A stretch of DNA of 64,000 nucleotides from positions 806,001 through 870,000 of the forward strand of contig NZ_CP064791.1 of NCBI RefSeq assembly GCF_017094465.1. The letters run 5' to 3'. The stretch's first letter is position 1. Each line of letters begins with the position of its first letter. The stretch is from Halapricum desulfuricans. GTDB taxonomy: Archaea > Halobacteriota > Halobacteria > Halobacteriales > Haloarculaceae. Below the pieces are notes generated by a model. That model made no database searches. It worked only from the letters and a program-made list of their open reading frames with translations, and was not told the origin of the DNA. Below are positions 7,619-15,530 of this stretch, piece after piece. A program made the translations under genes and the position numbers.

Positions 7619-8104
7619 TCACCGACCGAGTAACTTCGAGAGACGATCGGTGATCGAGCCGTCATCGCCGAGTTTGAGGTAGTACGCATCGCCGCCGTCC
7701 TCGTAGTAGCTGTCGATCCGGCGCTGAATCTCGAAGCCGAGGTGCTGGTAAAACGAGATGGCCCCGTTGTTGGTCGTCCGGGCGTGACAGGTCACGGTAT
7801 CGTAGTCCTCGGCGACCCGCGCGATGAGTCGCTTCCCGAAGCCTTCGTCGCGGTACTGTTCGTCGACGGCCAGAAAGAGAACGTACCCGTCGCGTCGCAC
7901 CGCTGCGAATCCGATCAGTTTCGTCGGCCGCGCCCGGTTGAGATAGACGTACACCTTCGATCGTCGATACGCGTTCTCGAAAAAGCGCCGACGCTGGCGC
8001 AGGACGCCGTCGGAACGCCGGATACGCTCTTTGAGCTTCCAGGCGTCCTCGACGTATTCGTCACTGCCGCGGTCGATAACCCGTGTATCGACGTTGATAC
8101 TCAC
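7619..8104 (-). CDS. GNAT-family N-acetyltransferase
   Basis: 161 residues. The acetyl-CoA binding motif A is YVLFLAVDEQYRDEGFGKRL (Q/R-x-x-G-x-G/A type) and motif B is GAISFYQHLGFEIQRR. This is the GCN5-related acetyltransferase fold, of RimI-like size, acting on a protein terminus or small amine; the substrate is not predictable. The start chosen is GTG at 8104 (SINVDTRVIDRG). A TATA-like AATTATATTT lies about 28 bases upstream, and the eight residues available further upstream are not conserved-looking. It is a single gene with its own promoter. Confidence 0.85.
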   Translation of the reverse strand: MSINVDTRVIDRGSDEYVEDAWKLKERIRRSDGVLRQRRRFFENAYRRSKVYVYLNRARPTKLIGFAAVRRDGYVLFLAVDEQYRDEGFGKRLIARVAEDYDTVTCHARTTNNGAISFYQHLGFEIQRRIDSYYEDGGDAYYLKLGDDGSITDRLSKLLGR

Positions 8105-8155
8105 TAACGGGTAGTAGCAGCGACGCAAATATAATTTTTCCGCCCTGCCGGCCCG

Positions 8156-8632
8156 TTACGCGAGCGTTTCGACGGCCGCGAGCACGTCGTCGTACTCCGG
8201 TTCGACGCCCGGATCGTCGCTGATCCACGCGTACTGGACGGTGCCATCGCTGTCGACGACGAAGACCGACCGTTTTGCGACGTCGTGGACGCCCAGCTCC
8301 GCGAAGTCCATCTGGATATCGTAGGCTTCGGTGATCTCCTTGTCGGCGTCGCTGATCAGGTCGAACTCCAGTCCGAGCTTCTCGCGGAACTCGTTGAGCG
8401 CGAACGGCGAATCGACGCTGACGCCGTACACGGCGGCCCCGGCGGATTCGAAGGCCTCGAGGTCGTCCTGGAAGGCGTTCATCTCGTGTGTGCAGACGCT
8501 CGTGAACGATCCCGGGAAGAACGCCAGCACGAGCGGCGCTTCGTCGAGGCGATCGGAGAGCGTGAACGAGTCGATATCGCCGTTCGCGAGCGGTGCGGTG
8601 AAGTCGGGTGCGGAGTCGCCAGTCGTTACCAT
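8156..8632 (-). CDS. Peroxiredoxin, 1-Cys (AhpC/TSA family)
   Basis: 158 residues. The peroxidatic cysteine is Cys47 in FFPGSFTSVCTHEMNAF, matching the PxxxT/SxxC motif; it is the only cysteine in the protein, so this is a 1-Cys type needing an external thiol. The later VAKRSVFVVDSDGTVQYAW is the conserved C-terminal core. It reduces peroxides in the cytoplasm. The ATG at 8632 is preferred because CTTATGGG lies about 28 bases upstream and the open stretch beyond it is basic, unlike the protein. No reductase partner is adjacent. Confidence 0.9.
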   Translation of the reverse strand: MVTTGDSAPDFTAPLANGDIDSFTLSDRLDEAPLVLAFFPGSFTSVCTHEMNAFQDDLEAFESAGAAVYGVSVDSPFALNEFREKLGLEFDLISDADKEITEAYDIQMDFAELGVHDVAKRSVFVVDSDGTVQYAWISDDPGVEPEYDDVLAAVETLA

Positions 8633-8814
8633 CGACCGGGTGTACGGGGACGGCCCATAAGACGATCCCGTATCCGGAGAATTTCGACGCGATGACGGGA
8701 CTTCCTCACCTCTGTGTTTGAGCGCCGGCGTCTGTGTCGATCTCCGCAGTGGTCGGTTTTCCCGCATTGACCCCGATCAGCGTCGGTTCTCGGGGAGCTG
8801 GGAGGTCCAAAAAG

Positions 8815-8824
8815 ACTATAATAG
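8815..8824 (+). promoter_or_regulatory. Likely TATA box of the tatA gene
   Basis: ACTATAATAG is centred 29 bases upstream of the ATG at 8849 and favours that ATG over the adjacent GTG at 8846. Confidence 0.5.
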
Positions 8825-8848
8825 ACAGGGAGTAACAACCGGATAGTG

Positions 8849-9172
8849 ATGGTAGATACAATCCTGCAATTCGGAATGCTCGGCGGCCCGGAAATGCTGG
8901 GGCTGCTGCTGCTCGCCGTGCTGCTGTTCGGCGCGAACAAGCTGCCCAAACTCGCTCGCTCCTCCGGGCAGGCGATCGGCGAGTTCCAGAAGGGGCGCGA
9001 ACAGGTCGAACAGGAACTCGAGGAGATGAAGGGTGGCGAATCCTCCGAGGCGAGTCAGTCCGAGCCTGCGCCGAGTCAGTCCGAGCCCGAGACGGAGTCG
9101 AAGACCGAACCTCAGGTCGAGCCGGAAACCGAATCGTCGTTCGACGACGACGCCGAGTTCTCGAACCAGTAA
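8849..9172 (+). CDS. tatA: Twin-arginine translocase subunit TatA/TatE
   Basis: 107 residues. A short N-terminal region (MVDTILQFGMLGGPEM) precedes one membrane helix (LGLLLLAVLLFGANKLPKLA) with the conserved FG hinge, then an amphipathic helix (RSSGQAIGEFQKGREQVEQE) and a strongly acidic, Ser/Glu-rich tail. TatA oligomers form the pore for export of folded Tat substrates; haloarchaea send most exported proteins this way, including the HtrA, amylase and ABC-binding proteins in this window. A GTG one codon earlier is possible. TatC is not nearby. Confidence 0.9.
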   Translation: MVDTILQFGMLGGPEMLGLLLLAVLLFGANKLPKLARSSGQAIGEFQKGREQVEQELEEMKGGESSEASQSEPAPSQSEPETESKTEPQVEPETESSFDDDAEFSNQ

Positions 9173-9279
9173 GCCGTTCTCGGATTCGCTGTCGTTTCTG
9201 TTTCCGTCCAGCACCTACACGGTGAGCCTCGGGAATATCCAAACTGTTTTGACCGCGCACCGTGCTACCCCCGAGTACC

Positions 9280-10320
9280 ATGACAACGACCGTCGGCATC
9301 CTCGGCGCAACAGGGGCAGTCGGACAGCGACTCATCCAGCTGCTCGACCCCCACCCACAGTTCGAGATCGCTGCTGTCACCGCAAGCGAGGACAGCGCGG
9401 GCAAATCCTATCGTGAGGCGGCCAAGTGGCGCATCGGCACGCCGATTCCCGAGTCGGTCGCGGATCTGGAGGTTCGCCAGACCGACCCGACCTACGTCCC
9501 GAACGATATCGACCTCCTCTTTTCGTCGCTCCCCTCCAGCGTCGGCGAGGCCGTCGAACCGAAGTTCGCCGAGGCGGGCTACGTCCTCTCCTCGAACTCC
9601 TCGAACTTCCGGACCGATCCGGACGTGCCGCTGACAATCCCGGAGGTCAACCCGGAACACCTCGATCTGATCGAGGTCCAGCGCGACGAGCGCGGCTGGG
9701 ACGGCGCGATCATCAAGAACCCCAACTGCTCGACGATCACGATGGTGCCGCCGCTGGCGGCCCTGGACGACGCGTTCGGGCTCGAACGCATCGACGTCTC
9801 GACGCTGCAGGCCGTCTCCGGCGCGGGCTACAACGGGGTCTCCTCGATGGAGATCATCGACAACGCGATCCCGCACATCGGCGGCGAGGAAAAGAAGATG
9901 GAGACCGAATCCCGCAAGCTGCTGGGCGAGTTCGACGGCGCGGCGGTCCGGTGGAACAGCTTCGACGTCGCCGCCTCGTGTAACCGCATCCCCACCCTGG
10001 ACGGCCACCTGGAGAACGTCTGGGCCGACACCAGCGCGGATGTCACGCCCGAGGAGGTTGTCGAGGCGATGGAATCGTACCCGTCGGCCGACGACCTGTA
10101 CTCCTCACCCGAGCAGCTGATCCGGGTCTTCGAGGAGCCCGACCGCCCACAGCCCCGGCTGGATCGCAACCGCGACAACGGCATGGGCATCGCGGTCGGC
10201 GGTATCCAGGAAACGACCGGCGGCGTCCAGTTCAACTGTCTCGCGCATAACACCCTGCGCGGCGCGGCCGGCGCGTCAATTCTCAACGGCGAACTCCTGC
10301 TCGAGGAAGGCTACATCTAG
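9280..10320 (+). CDS. asd: Aspartate-semialdehyde dehydrogenase
   Basis: 346 residues. The nucleotide-binding GATGAVGQRL opens the N-terminal Rossmann fold. The catalytic cysteine is in IIKNPNCSTITMVPP, and the substrate-site residues are in AVSGAGYNGVSS and IPHIGGEEKKME. It converts aspartyl phosphate to aspartate semialdehyde for lysine, methionine and threonine synthesis, and links to the homoserine kinase gene elsewhere in the window. The ATG at 9280 (MTTTVGILGATG) starts directly at the fold; six additional upstream codons are possible but unneeded. Its stop overlaps the convergent dehydrogenase stop by four bases (CTAG at 10317-10320). Confidence 0.95.
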   Translation: MTTTVGILGATGAVGQRLIQLLDPHPQFEIAAVTASEDSAGKSYREAAKWRIGTPIPESVADLEVRQTDPTYVPNDIDLLFSSLPSSVGEAVEPKFAEAGYVLSSNSSNFRTDPDVPLTIPEVNPEHLDLIEVQRDERGWDGAIIKNPNCSTITMVPPLAALDDAFGLERIDVSTLQAVSGAGYNGVSSMEIIDNAIPHIGGEEKKMETESRKLLGEFDGAAVRWNSFDVAASCNRIPTLDGHLENVWADTSADVTPEEVVEAMESYPSADDLYSSPEQLIRVFEEPDRPQPRLDRNRDNGMGIAVGGIQETTGGVQFNCLAHNTLRGAAGASILNGELLLEEGYI

Positions 10321-11276
10321 GGCACGACCTGGTTGTCGAGGCCGACCCACGATCCGGATTCGACCGCGCGCTCGACGTTTTCGACGACGATGTCGGCCAG
10401 CCGATCGTAGTATTCGGGCGTGTAACCACCGTTGTGTGGGGTGATCAGGACGTTCTCGAAGTCCCACAGCGGGTGCTCGGCTGGCAGCGGCTCGGGGTCG
10501 GTCACGTCGAGCCCTGCTCCCCGAATATGGTTCCAGCGGAGTGCATCCACGAGTGCGTCGGTCTCGATCACGCCACCTCGGGCGACGTTAACGACCACAG
10601 CGTCCGGATCGAGGAGATCGAACTCGTCCCGGCCGAGCAGCCCCTCGGTCGTCTCGGTCAACGGACACGCGAGCACGACGCCCTCGGCACCGGCGAGCGC
10701 GGCTTCGATCTCGTCGTAGCCGAACACCCTATCGACGGGACTCCCTTTCTCGGGCGTGTGGCGGACGCCTCGGAGATCGACGTCGAACGGCTGGAGTCGC
10801 CGGGCGATCGCCGATCCGATCGCACCCAGTCCGACAATAGTGACGGTCCGCCCCGCGAGTTCACCCATCTGGAAGTTGCGCCACTCGTGGTCGCGTTGCT
10901 GGCGGCGCGCCCGGAAGAACCCCCTGGTCAGTGAAAGCAGCGAGCCGACGGCGTGCTCGGCGACGTTGGAGGCGTGGACGCCCCCGGCGTTGGTGACCGT
11001 CACGCCCGCCTCGGCCAGTTCCGACAGCGGGAGGTGATCGGTACCGGCATACGAGCAGGCGAACAGTTCAAGCGAGTCGGCCCGCTCGAGCATGTCGGTC
11101 GAGATGTAGTTCCCGACGGCGACTTCAGCGTCCGGGAACGCTTTGTCGATCGCGTCGTTCGTCCGGGCCAGCGACACCGTCCCATCGTAGCGCTCGCGTA
11201 GCGACGCGACGAGGGATTCGACCGGTATGCCGTGTGGCTTCTGTGGGAGGACGAGAATCTCGGGTCGATCGGACAT
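10317..11276 (-). CDS. D-2-hydroxyacid dehydrogenase (NAD-dependent)
   Basis: 319 residues. The substrate domain lies at both ends and the NAD-binding domain in the middle (VTIVGLGAIGSAIARRL, GxGxxG). The catalytic Arg is in VVVNVARGGVIETDAL, the Glu region is GLDVTDPEPLP, and the His is in NVLITPHNGGYT. The family reduces or oxidises 2-hydroxy acids such as glycerate, lactate or phosphoglycerate. At 319 residues it lacks the ACT domain of SerA, so it is more likely a glyoxylate/hydroxypyruvate- or 2-ketoacid-type enzyme; the substrate is unknown. Confidence 0.9.
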   Translation of the reverse strand: MSDRPEILVLPQKPHGIPVESLVASLRERYDGTVSLARTNDAIDKAFPDAEVAVGNYISTDMLERADSLELFACSYAGTDHLPLSELAEAGVTVTNAGGVHASNVAEHAVGSLLSLTRGFFRARRQQRDHEWRNFQMGELAGRTVTIVGLGAIGSAIARRLQPFDVDLRGVRHTPEKGSPVDRVFGYDEIEAALAGAEGVVLACPLTETTEGLLGRDEFDLLDPDAVVVNVARGGVIETDALVDALRWNHIRGAGLDVTDPEPLPAEHPLWDFENVLITPHNGGYTPEYYDRLADIVVENVERAVESGSWVGLDNQVVP

Positions 11277-11388
11277 AGCTGTTCGAACGGACGGCCGTCG
11301 CGCTTGTTATACTGGTGGCTATACGTTGGCCACTCGAGAACGCGAGCGAGGTCACGACTTTTAACTACCGACGGGTCGGGGTACGCAT

Positions 11389-12753
11389 ATGGAACGAGTT
11401 GACGTTGCGATCGTCGGCGGCGGGCCGGCGGGAATGTCGGCCGCGCGGGCCGCCGCCGAGCGGGATGCGGATGCACTTGTCATCGAGAAGGGGGTGCCGC
11501 GTGCGGACCGCGAGCGGACAGGTCCGGACTCGACCGACGCGGCCGGGATGCTCGATTACTGGATCGACCTCATGGACTACGACCCGGAGGAGATCCCGGA
11601 GGATATCATTCTGCGGGAACTCGACGGCGCGACGTTCGCGGGCCCGTCGGAATCCGTAACGCTCAGAGACACCGGGATCGGCGCGAGCTACGACGGGTTC
11701 GGATTCACTTTCCATCGCGCTCGATTCGACGACTGGCTCCGCGAGGAAGCCGAGGCGGCTGGCGTCTCCTACGAAGTCGGAACGAGCGTCACTGACGTCG
11801 ATTCGACCTTCGACGCCGGATCGTTCACGCACACGCTGACGCTTGCCGACGGCGAGCAACTCGAAGCCGACGCGCTCGTACTTGCTGACGGTCCGCAGCG
11901 GACAGTCACGATCGACGCGCTGGATCAATTCATGCCTGCGGATCGATCGACCGCCTCGCTGCTCGGGCCAGACAAAGCCAACCACATCGCCTACCAGGAG
12001 CACCGCCGGATCCCCGAGGAGTTGTTCGACCCTGAACTGCTCAAGTTCTGGTGGGGTGTCATCCCCGGCCACACGGCGTATCCGTGGATCTTCCCCAACG
12101 ACGGCAACGTCGCCCGCGTCGGGCTGACGATGCCCATCGATATGGACATCGGCACCGTCCAGAACCGGGCGGAATACGCGTTGCTGGAGCCCGACGACGA
12201 GCAGATTCCGCCCGGTCGGGTCTATCTCGAACGCCTGCTAGAACAGCAGTATCCCGGGTACGATCTCGAAGACTTCCCGATCGTCGAGGACCGCGGCAAA
12301 CGCGGCGGGACCGAGGCGTATCCGATCTCCTCGACGCGGCCGATCGAGTCGCCGACGCAGGCTGACATCGCGGTCGTCGGCGGCGCGATGGGTGCCACCT
12401 CCGCGTTCCACGAGGGCGGCGACCACGTCGCCGTCCGAACGGGGAAAATCGCCGGCCGGCTCGCCGCGACGGACGATCTCGGCCGGTACAATCGCGAGTG
12501 GGAGCGCGCTCTCGGCGACGAGGTCTTGCGCAACGTTACGCTCGCCGAGATGGCACGCGACATGGGGCCGTCCGACTGGGACGAGACGTTCGATATCGTC
12601 GACCGGATGCTCTCCGTCAAGGGATCGCGCTACAGACAGGCGCTCGGGGCCGGATTCGGTGGGCTGTCGCTGCTCGCCCGCTACAAGTGGATCCGGCGCG
12701 GCTTCAGTGACGGTGCGTACGTCCAGCTACACGAGTCGGAATACGTCCTCTGA
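11389..12753 (+). CDS. Geranylgeranyl-reductase-like FAD-dependent oxidoreductase
   Basis: 454 residues. The N-terminal FAD-binding motif is VAIVGGGPAGMSAARAAAE, a second conserved region is EADALVLADG, and the FAD-pyrophosphate motif is IAVVGGAMGATSAFHEGGDH. The layout and the YPWIFPNDGNVARVGL block match the GGR/FixC flavoprotein group, whose members saturate isoprenoid chains or pass electrons to quinones. The exact substrate is not shown. The following 59-residue membrane protein gene shares one base with the stop (TGATG at 12751-12755), suggesting a membrane partner. Confidence 0.85.
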   Translation: MERVDVAIVGGGPAGMSAARAAAERDADALVIEKGVPRADRERTGPDSTDAAGMLDYWIDLMDYDPEEIPEDIILRELDGATFAGPSESVTLRDTGIGASYDGFGFTFHRARFDDWLREEAEAAGVSYEVGTSVTDVDSTFDAGSFTHTLTLADGEQLEADALVLADGPQRTVTIDALDQFMPADRSTASLLGPDKANHIAYQEHRRIPEELFDPELLKFWWGVIPGHTAYPWIFPNDGNVARVGLTMPIDMDIGTVQNRAEYALLEPDDEQIPPGRVYLERLLEQQYPGYDLEDFPIVEDRGKRGGTEAYPISSTRPIESPTQADIAVVGGAMGATSAFHEGGDHVAVRTGKIAGRLAATDDLGRYNREWERALGDEVLRNVTLAEMARDMGPSDWDETFDIVDRMLSVKGSRYRQALGAGFGGLSLLARYKWIRRGFSDGAYVQLHESEYVL

Positions 12754-12932
12754 TGAGCCTCCTCCAGCGGAGTCTGCCGCTCGTCGGGACGCTGTACCTC
12801 ATTTATCTCGCTCTACAGCCGCCGCCACTGCGCTGGATCGGTCTCATCTGCCTGGCCGTCGTGACACCGGTCGCCGTCGGCTGGCTGCTGGGCAACCTTT
12901 TCGGGATCGGTCCCTGGGCTCCTGATTCGTAG
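12753..12932 (+). CDS. Small membrane protein, coupled to the upstream flavoprotein gene
   Basis: 59 residues, MSLLQRSLPLVGTLYLIYLA then ending LLGNLFGIGPWAPDS. Two hydrophobic segments (about 8-22 and 28-50) are separated by a proline-rich turn QPPPLRW. The start ATG overlaps the TGA of the flavoprotein by one base, so translation is probably coupled. The family is not recognised. The tight linkage suggests it anchors or serves the flavoprotein at the membrane, but this is inference. The frame has strong G/C at third positions, like its neighbours. Confidence 0.65.
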   Translation: MSLLQRSLPLVGTLYLIYLALQPPPLRWIGLICLAVVTPVAVGWLLGNLFGIGPWAPDS

Positions 12933-13644
12933 CCGCTCGCGAAGGGCTTATGCGCTGTCGTTGGTAACGTCTCAACGCGTACCACAAGTCCCCGCCCGAG
13001 CGTTCCCGTATGGGTGCGATGACGGCACGGAGAACCCAGGTACGGTACATCCCGCTGTGACGGCAACCGCCGTCTCAGCATATGGGGCTCACAGAGCGCC
13101 CCGGCTCGGCGGCTTGCGCCGCCTCGCCATCCGGTGACGCGTAGCGTCACCCGCCCGCCACGAGGGTTTCCCGGCTGACCCGGCACGCCGCCAGGGATGA
13201 TGTCGGTCGTTAGTGTTGCGGGCGTACACTACGACCTTTTGCAGCACTCGCTCCGCTCGCTTGCAAAAGCTCGGCCAAAAGCCTCCTCGCTCCCGTTGGT
13301 CGCTCGTCAGCCTCGCGCTCACATCCGTTCGCGCGAGTGAATCGGCGTCTTTGCGAACGTAGCGAGCAAAGGCTCGGGAGACGACCCCAGGGAAATCTCC
13401 CGGTGACCTACCGGGTCCTTCGGACCACTCGGTTGCCGAACGATTGTTGATGCTACTGTCAACGAGACCACTGACAGTCCGGGACCCGGATGGGCGTCGT
13501 CGAACGAAAATCGTAGTAAGCCCGCAGCTTTCCCGATAACGCCAGCATATCGGGGTCCTGCCCTCCCGGAGTTCGTCGTCCCGCGACGATACGCATCGAA
13601 TAACTAACCACTGGGAGCGATGGGGATCTATATGGAAAAATACG
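12933..13644. other. 712-base gene-poor stretch
   Basis: No convincing coding frame is seen on either strand; open frames here are basic and proline/arginine-rich, unlike haloarchaeal proteins. It contains small inverted repeats (TGACGC-GTA-GCGTCA near 13135-13150, CGGCTTGCGCCG near 13110), recurrent words such as CTCCGCTCGCTTGCAAAAGC, and A/T-richer DNA just before the YihY gene. It could be decayed mobile DNA or a non-coding RNA locus; nothing in it can be named. Confidence 0.5.
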
Positions 13645-14475
13645 ATGAGCAGCGATAGCCAAATCGGCCGGTACGTTCCGGATCCACTGGAGGAGACCAT
13701 ATCGACCATCCGCGCAGTCGTCACCCTCGGGGTCGACCGCAATCTGACGTTCCTGGCGGCCGGCATCGCCTTCTACGCCTTCATCTCGATAATCCCGCTG
13801 ATACTGCTCGCTGTGGCGGTCGCGTCGTTCATCGGTGGCGACGCACTGGTGGGCCGCGTGACGGGCATGCTCAGCCAGCAGCTCTCCTCGGCGGGCCAGG
13901 ACAGTGTGACCCAGTCGCTTACGAACACCACCGGCCGAGGGGCCGCGTCCGTCGTCGGACTTCTCGGGCTCGCGTGGAGCGCCCTGAAGCTCTTTCGCGG
14001 CCTCGATCAGGCGTTCGACGAGCTGTACCTTGACGACGTAGAAACATCGATGATCGAACAGGTCAGGAACGGCTTCGTCGTAGTGGTCGGGATTGCGCTC
14101 GGCTTCGGACTGGTCGTCGCTGTCGGCGTCGCGCTCTCGTTTCTGCCACCCGAAGTCCCCTTCGTCAACGTTTTCGGGTCGCTCCTGCTGATGGCCGTTC
14201 TCGGACTCGTGCTCCTGCCGATCTACTACGTTCTTCCGCCGGTTGACGTGTCGATACGTGAGGTGCTTCCGGGGGCAGCGGTCGCCGCTGGGGGGTGGAT
14301 ACTTCTACAGAGCGGCTTCCGGCTCTACGCGGCAAACGCCTCCCGTTACGGAGCCTACGGGATGATCGGCGCCGTCCTCCTGTTTGTCACGTGGCTGTAC
14401 TTCGCCAGTATCGTCGTCCTGATCGGCGGCGCGGTTAATGCCGTTCTCGATGAGGCCAGGTTGGAAACTGGGTAG
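13645..14475 (+). CDS. YihY/BrkB-family membrane protein
   Basis: 276 residues with six membrane segments. The first, NLTFLAAGIAFYAFISIIPL, carries the conserved AaglAfyaf-S-iPL signature of the YihY (formerly RNase BN, virulence factor BrkB) family. The later GAYGMIGAVLLFVTWLYF is the other family block. The function is unproven; family members are thought to be transporters or envelope proteins. The ATG at 13645 is preferred; a short out-of-frame ATG lies 15 bases upstream. It is a single gene bordered by gene-poor DNA on both sides. Confidence 0.85.
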   Translation: MSSDSQIGRYVPDPLEETISTIRAVVTLGVDRNLTFLAAGIAFYAFISIIPLILLAVAVASFIGGDALVGRVTGMLSQQLSSAGQDSVTQSLTNTTGRGAASVVGLLGLAWSALKLFRGLDQAFDELYLDDVETSMIEQVRNGFVVVVGIALGFGLVVAVGVALSFLPPEVPFVNVFGSLLLMAVLGLVLLPIYYVLPPVDVSIREVLPGAAVAAGGWILLQSGFRLYAANASRYGAYGMIGAVLLFVTWLYFASIVVLIGGAVNAVLDEARLETG

Positions 14476-14552
14476 CTTCCCCGGTAGCGTTCTGAACTAT
14501 ACGATTTCTCAGAAGAACACTAGCGGCTTCTACAGGCGGGGTAGGGCGAGTT

Positions 14553-14573
14553 CCTCGGGGCTTGACCCCGAGG
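14553..14573 (+). repeat. Hairpin, IS1341-end-like, copy 1
   Basis: A perfect 8-bp stem CCTCGGGG/CCCCGAGG with loop CTTGA. It is followed by GTGAAGCCCGTCAG, in the position where a guide segment would lie in an intact element. Confidence 0.7.
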
Positions 14574-14900
14574 GTGAAGCCCGTCAGCCCGAACAGTAAT
14601 CCAAACAGTTAATACAACAGAGGTACTATCTGATTGTAACGGTCAGAAAACAACCCCTAAAGACGGAGTTGAAGACCTCAATTCCGCGCTGGCCGTGTCG
14701 AGGTTTGGAAATGCGACTCCTCTCAAAACCCTGCCGCTATGGTGGGTGAGACGGGAGCTGTCGGGTCGTAGTGGAGCGACCGACTCTCACGGACACACCT
14801 CGTGTGTGTTCGGGTGTTAATTCCAGCCAACCCATCTAGGGAAGGTCGGGAGGAATTAAATTCCCTTGCCGGGTGCGGTGCCGACCCGTAGACAGGGAAG

Positions 14901-14921
14901 CCTCGGGGCTTGCCTCCGAGG
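14901..14921 (+). repeat. Hairpin, IS1341-end-like, copy 2
   Basis: The same 8-bp stem with one wobble position (CCTCGGGG/CTCCGAGG) and loop CTTGC. It is followed by TACTTCACCGACC. Confidence 0.65.
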
Positions 14922-15009
14922 TACTTCACCGACCTGTACAACTGCCGTCGCAGTACGCCCCCAACCCCCTCGGCCCGTTTCGACGCCAAGCCCGGGTATC
15001 CGGGCGGTC

Positions 15010-15219
15010 TCAAACGAGGGTCGCCGGGACCACCGCGGCCACGAAGGCGATATCGAGCAGTGCGAGCAGGATCACCAATATCGCTCCGGGGACTCCCAAG
15101 ATCGCACACACCAGGAGTGTGACGAGCGATATCTGTACGCCTAGGCCGACGGCGTTCGCGATGAACAGGATGATCAGGCCGACGATCGCGTTGACAGCGA
15201 GAGTTCGAAGTGAGACCAT
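15010..15219 (-). CDS. Short BofA-like membrane protein
   Basis: 69 residues, MVSLRTLAVNAIVGLIILFI then two hydrophobic segments. The blocks VNAIVGLIILFIANAVGLGV and LLVCAILGVPGAILVILLAL match the haloarchaeal proteins annotated as pro-sigmaK processing inhibitor BofA family. Archaea have no sigma-K, so the function is unknown. It is shorter than usual homologues (about 85-90 residues as recalled) by roughly one N-terminal membrane segment, so it may be truncated. It sits between insertion-sequence remnants and the broken phosphate permease. Confidence 0.65.
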   Translation of the reverse strand: MVSLRTLAVNAIVGLIILFIANAVGLGVQISLVTLLVCAILGVPGAILVILLALLDIAFVAAVVPATLV

Positions 15220-15530
15220 GACCGATCGTTCCGGCGCCGGGCACTTTGTTAGGAGTGTGTTATCATAGCCCCAGTCTAGCTGTTCGGAGAGTCGTTTCCG
15301 CCCATCACTCAGCGGTACCCAGCCGATGCATTCTCATTGAAATCTATGCACATCCAGCTGAGTGGTGCATACGAATCTGTGCATACATCGCGGCAACTGA
15401 ATACATTCACATCGATTTCGATCATATACGTGACAGAAACGAACGCTATCGACAGAATCATACGTATCTGTTCGGGAGTGTGCCGTGTCGGAGTCCTGCC
15501 CCTGAGTACCAACACCGCCTGAATCCATCT
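15220..15530. other. 311-base intergenic stretch, A/T-richer
   Basis: No coding frame is supported. The right half is clearly richer in A/T than its surroundings and contains repeated TGCATA/TGCACA words, consistent with regulatory DNA ahead of the phosphate permease. Confidence 0.4.
15365..15386 (+). promoter_or_regulatory. Direct repeat GTGCATAC x2, possible operator
   Basis: GTGCATAC occurs at 15365-15372 and 15379-15386, a 14-base period, with related words GATGCATT (about 15325) and TATGCACA (about 15355) just upstream. It lies about 145 bases ahead of the phosphate permease start. Phosphate-regulated binding is only a guess from context. Confidence 0.3.

Larger units (their letters stand above)
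14540..14930 (+). mobile_element. IS1341-type (IS200/IS605, TnpB) element remnants: two end-like hairpins without a gene
   Basis: Two near-identical palindromes stand 348 bases apart (14553-14573 and 14901-14921), each CCTCGGGG, a five-base loop CTTGA or CTTGC, then CCCCGAGG or CTCCGAGG. Just before the first, a short frame reads VGRVPRGLTPRVKP, recalled from the 3' ends of haloarchaeal tnpB genes. Other inverted repeats lie between (ACACAC-CTC-GTGTGT near 14792; GGAATT-AAATTCC near 14852). No transposase frame survives. This looks like solo 3' ends of IS1341-type elements, the part that in intact elements yields the TnpB guide (re/omega) RNA. Assignment rests on recalled motifs and structure only. 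Confidence 0.5.
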
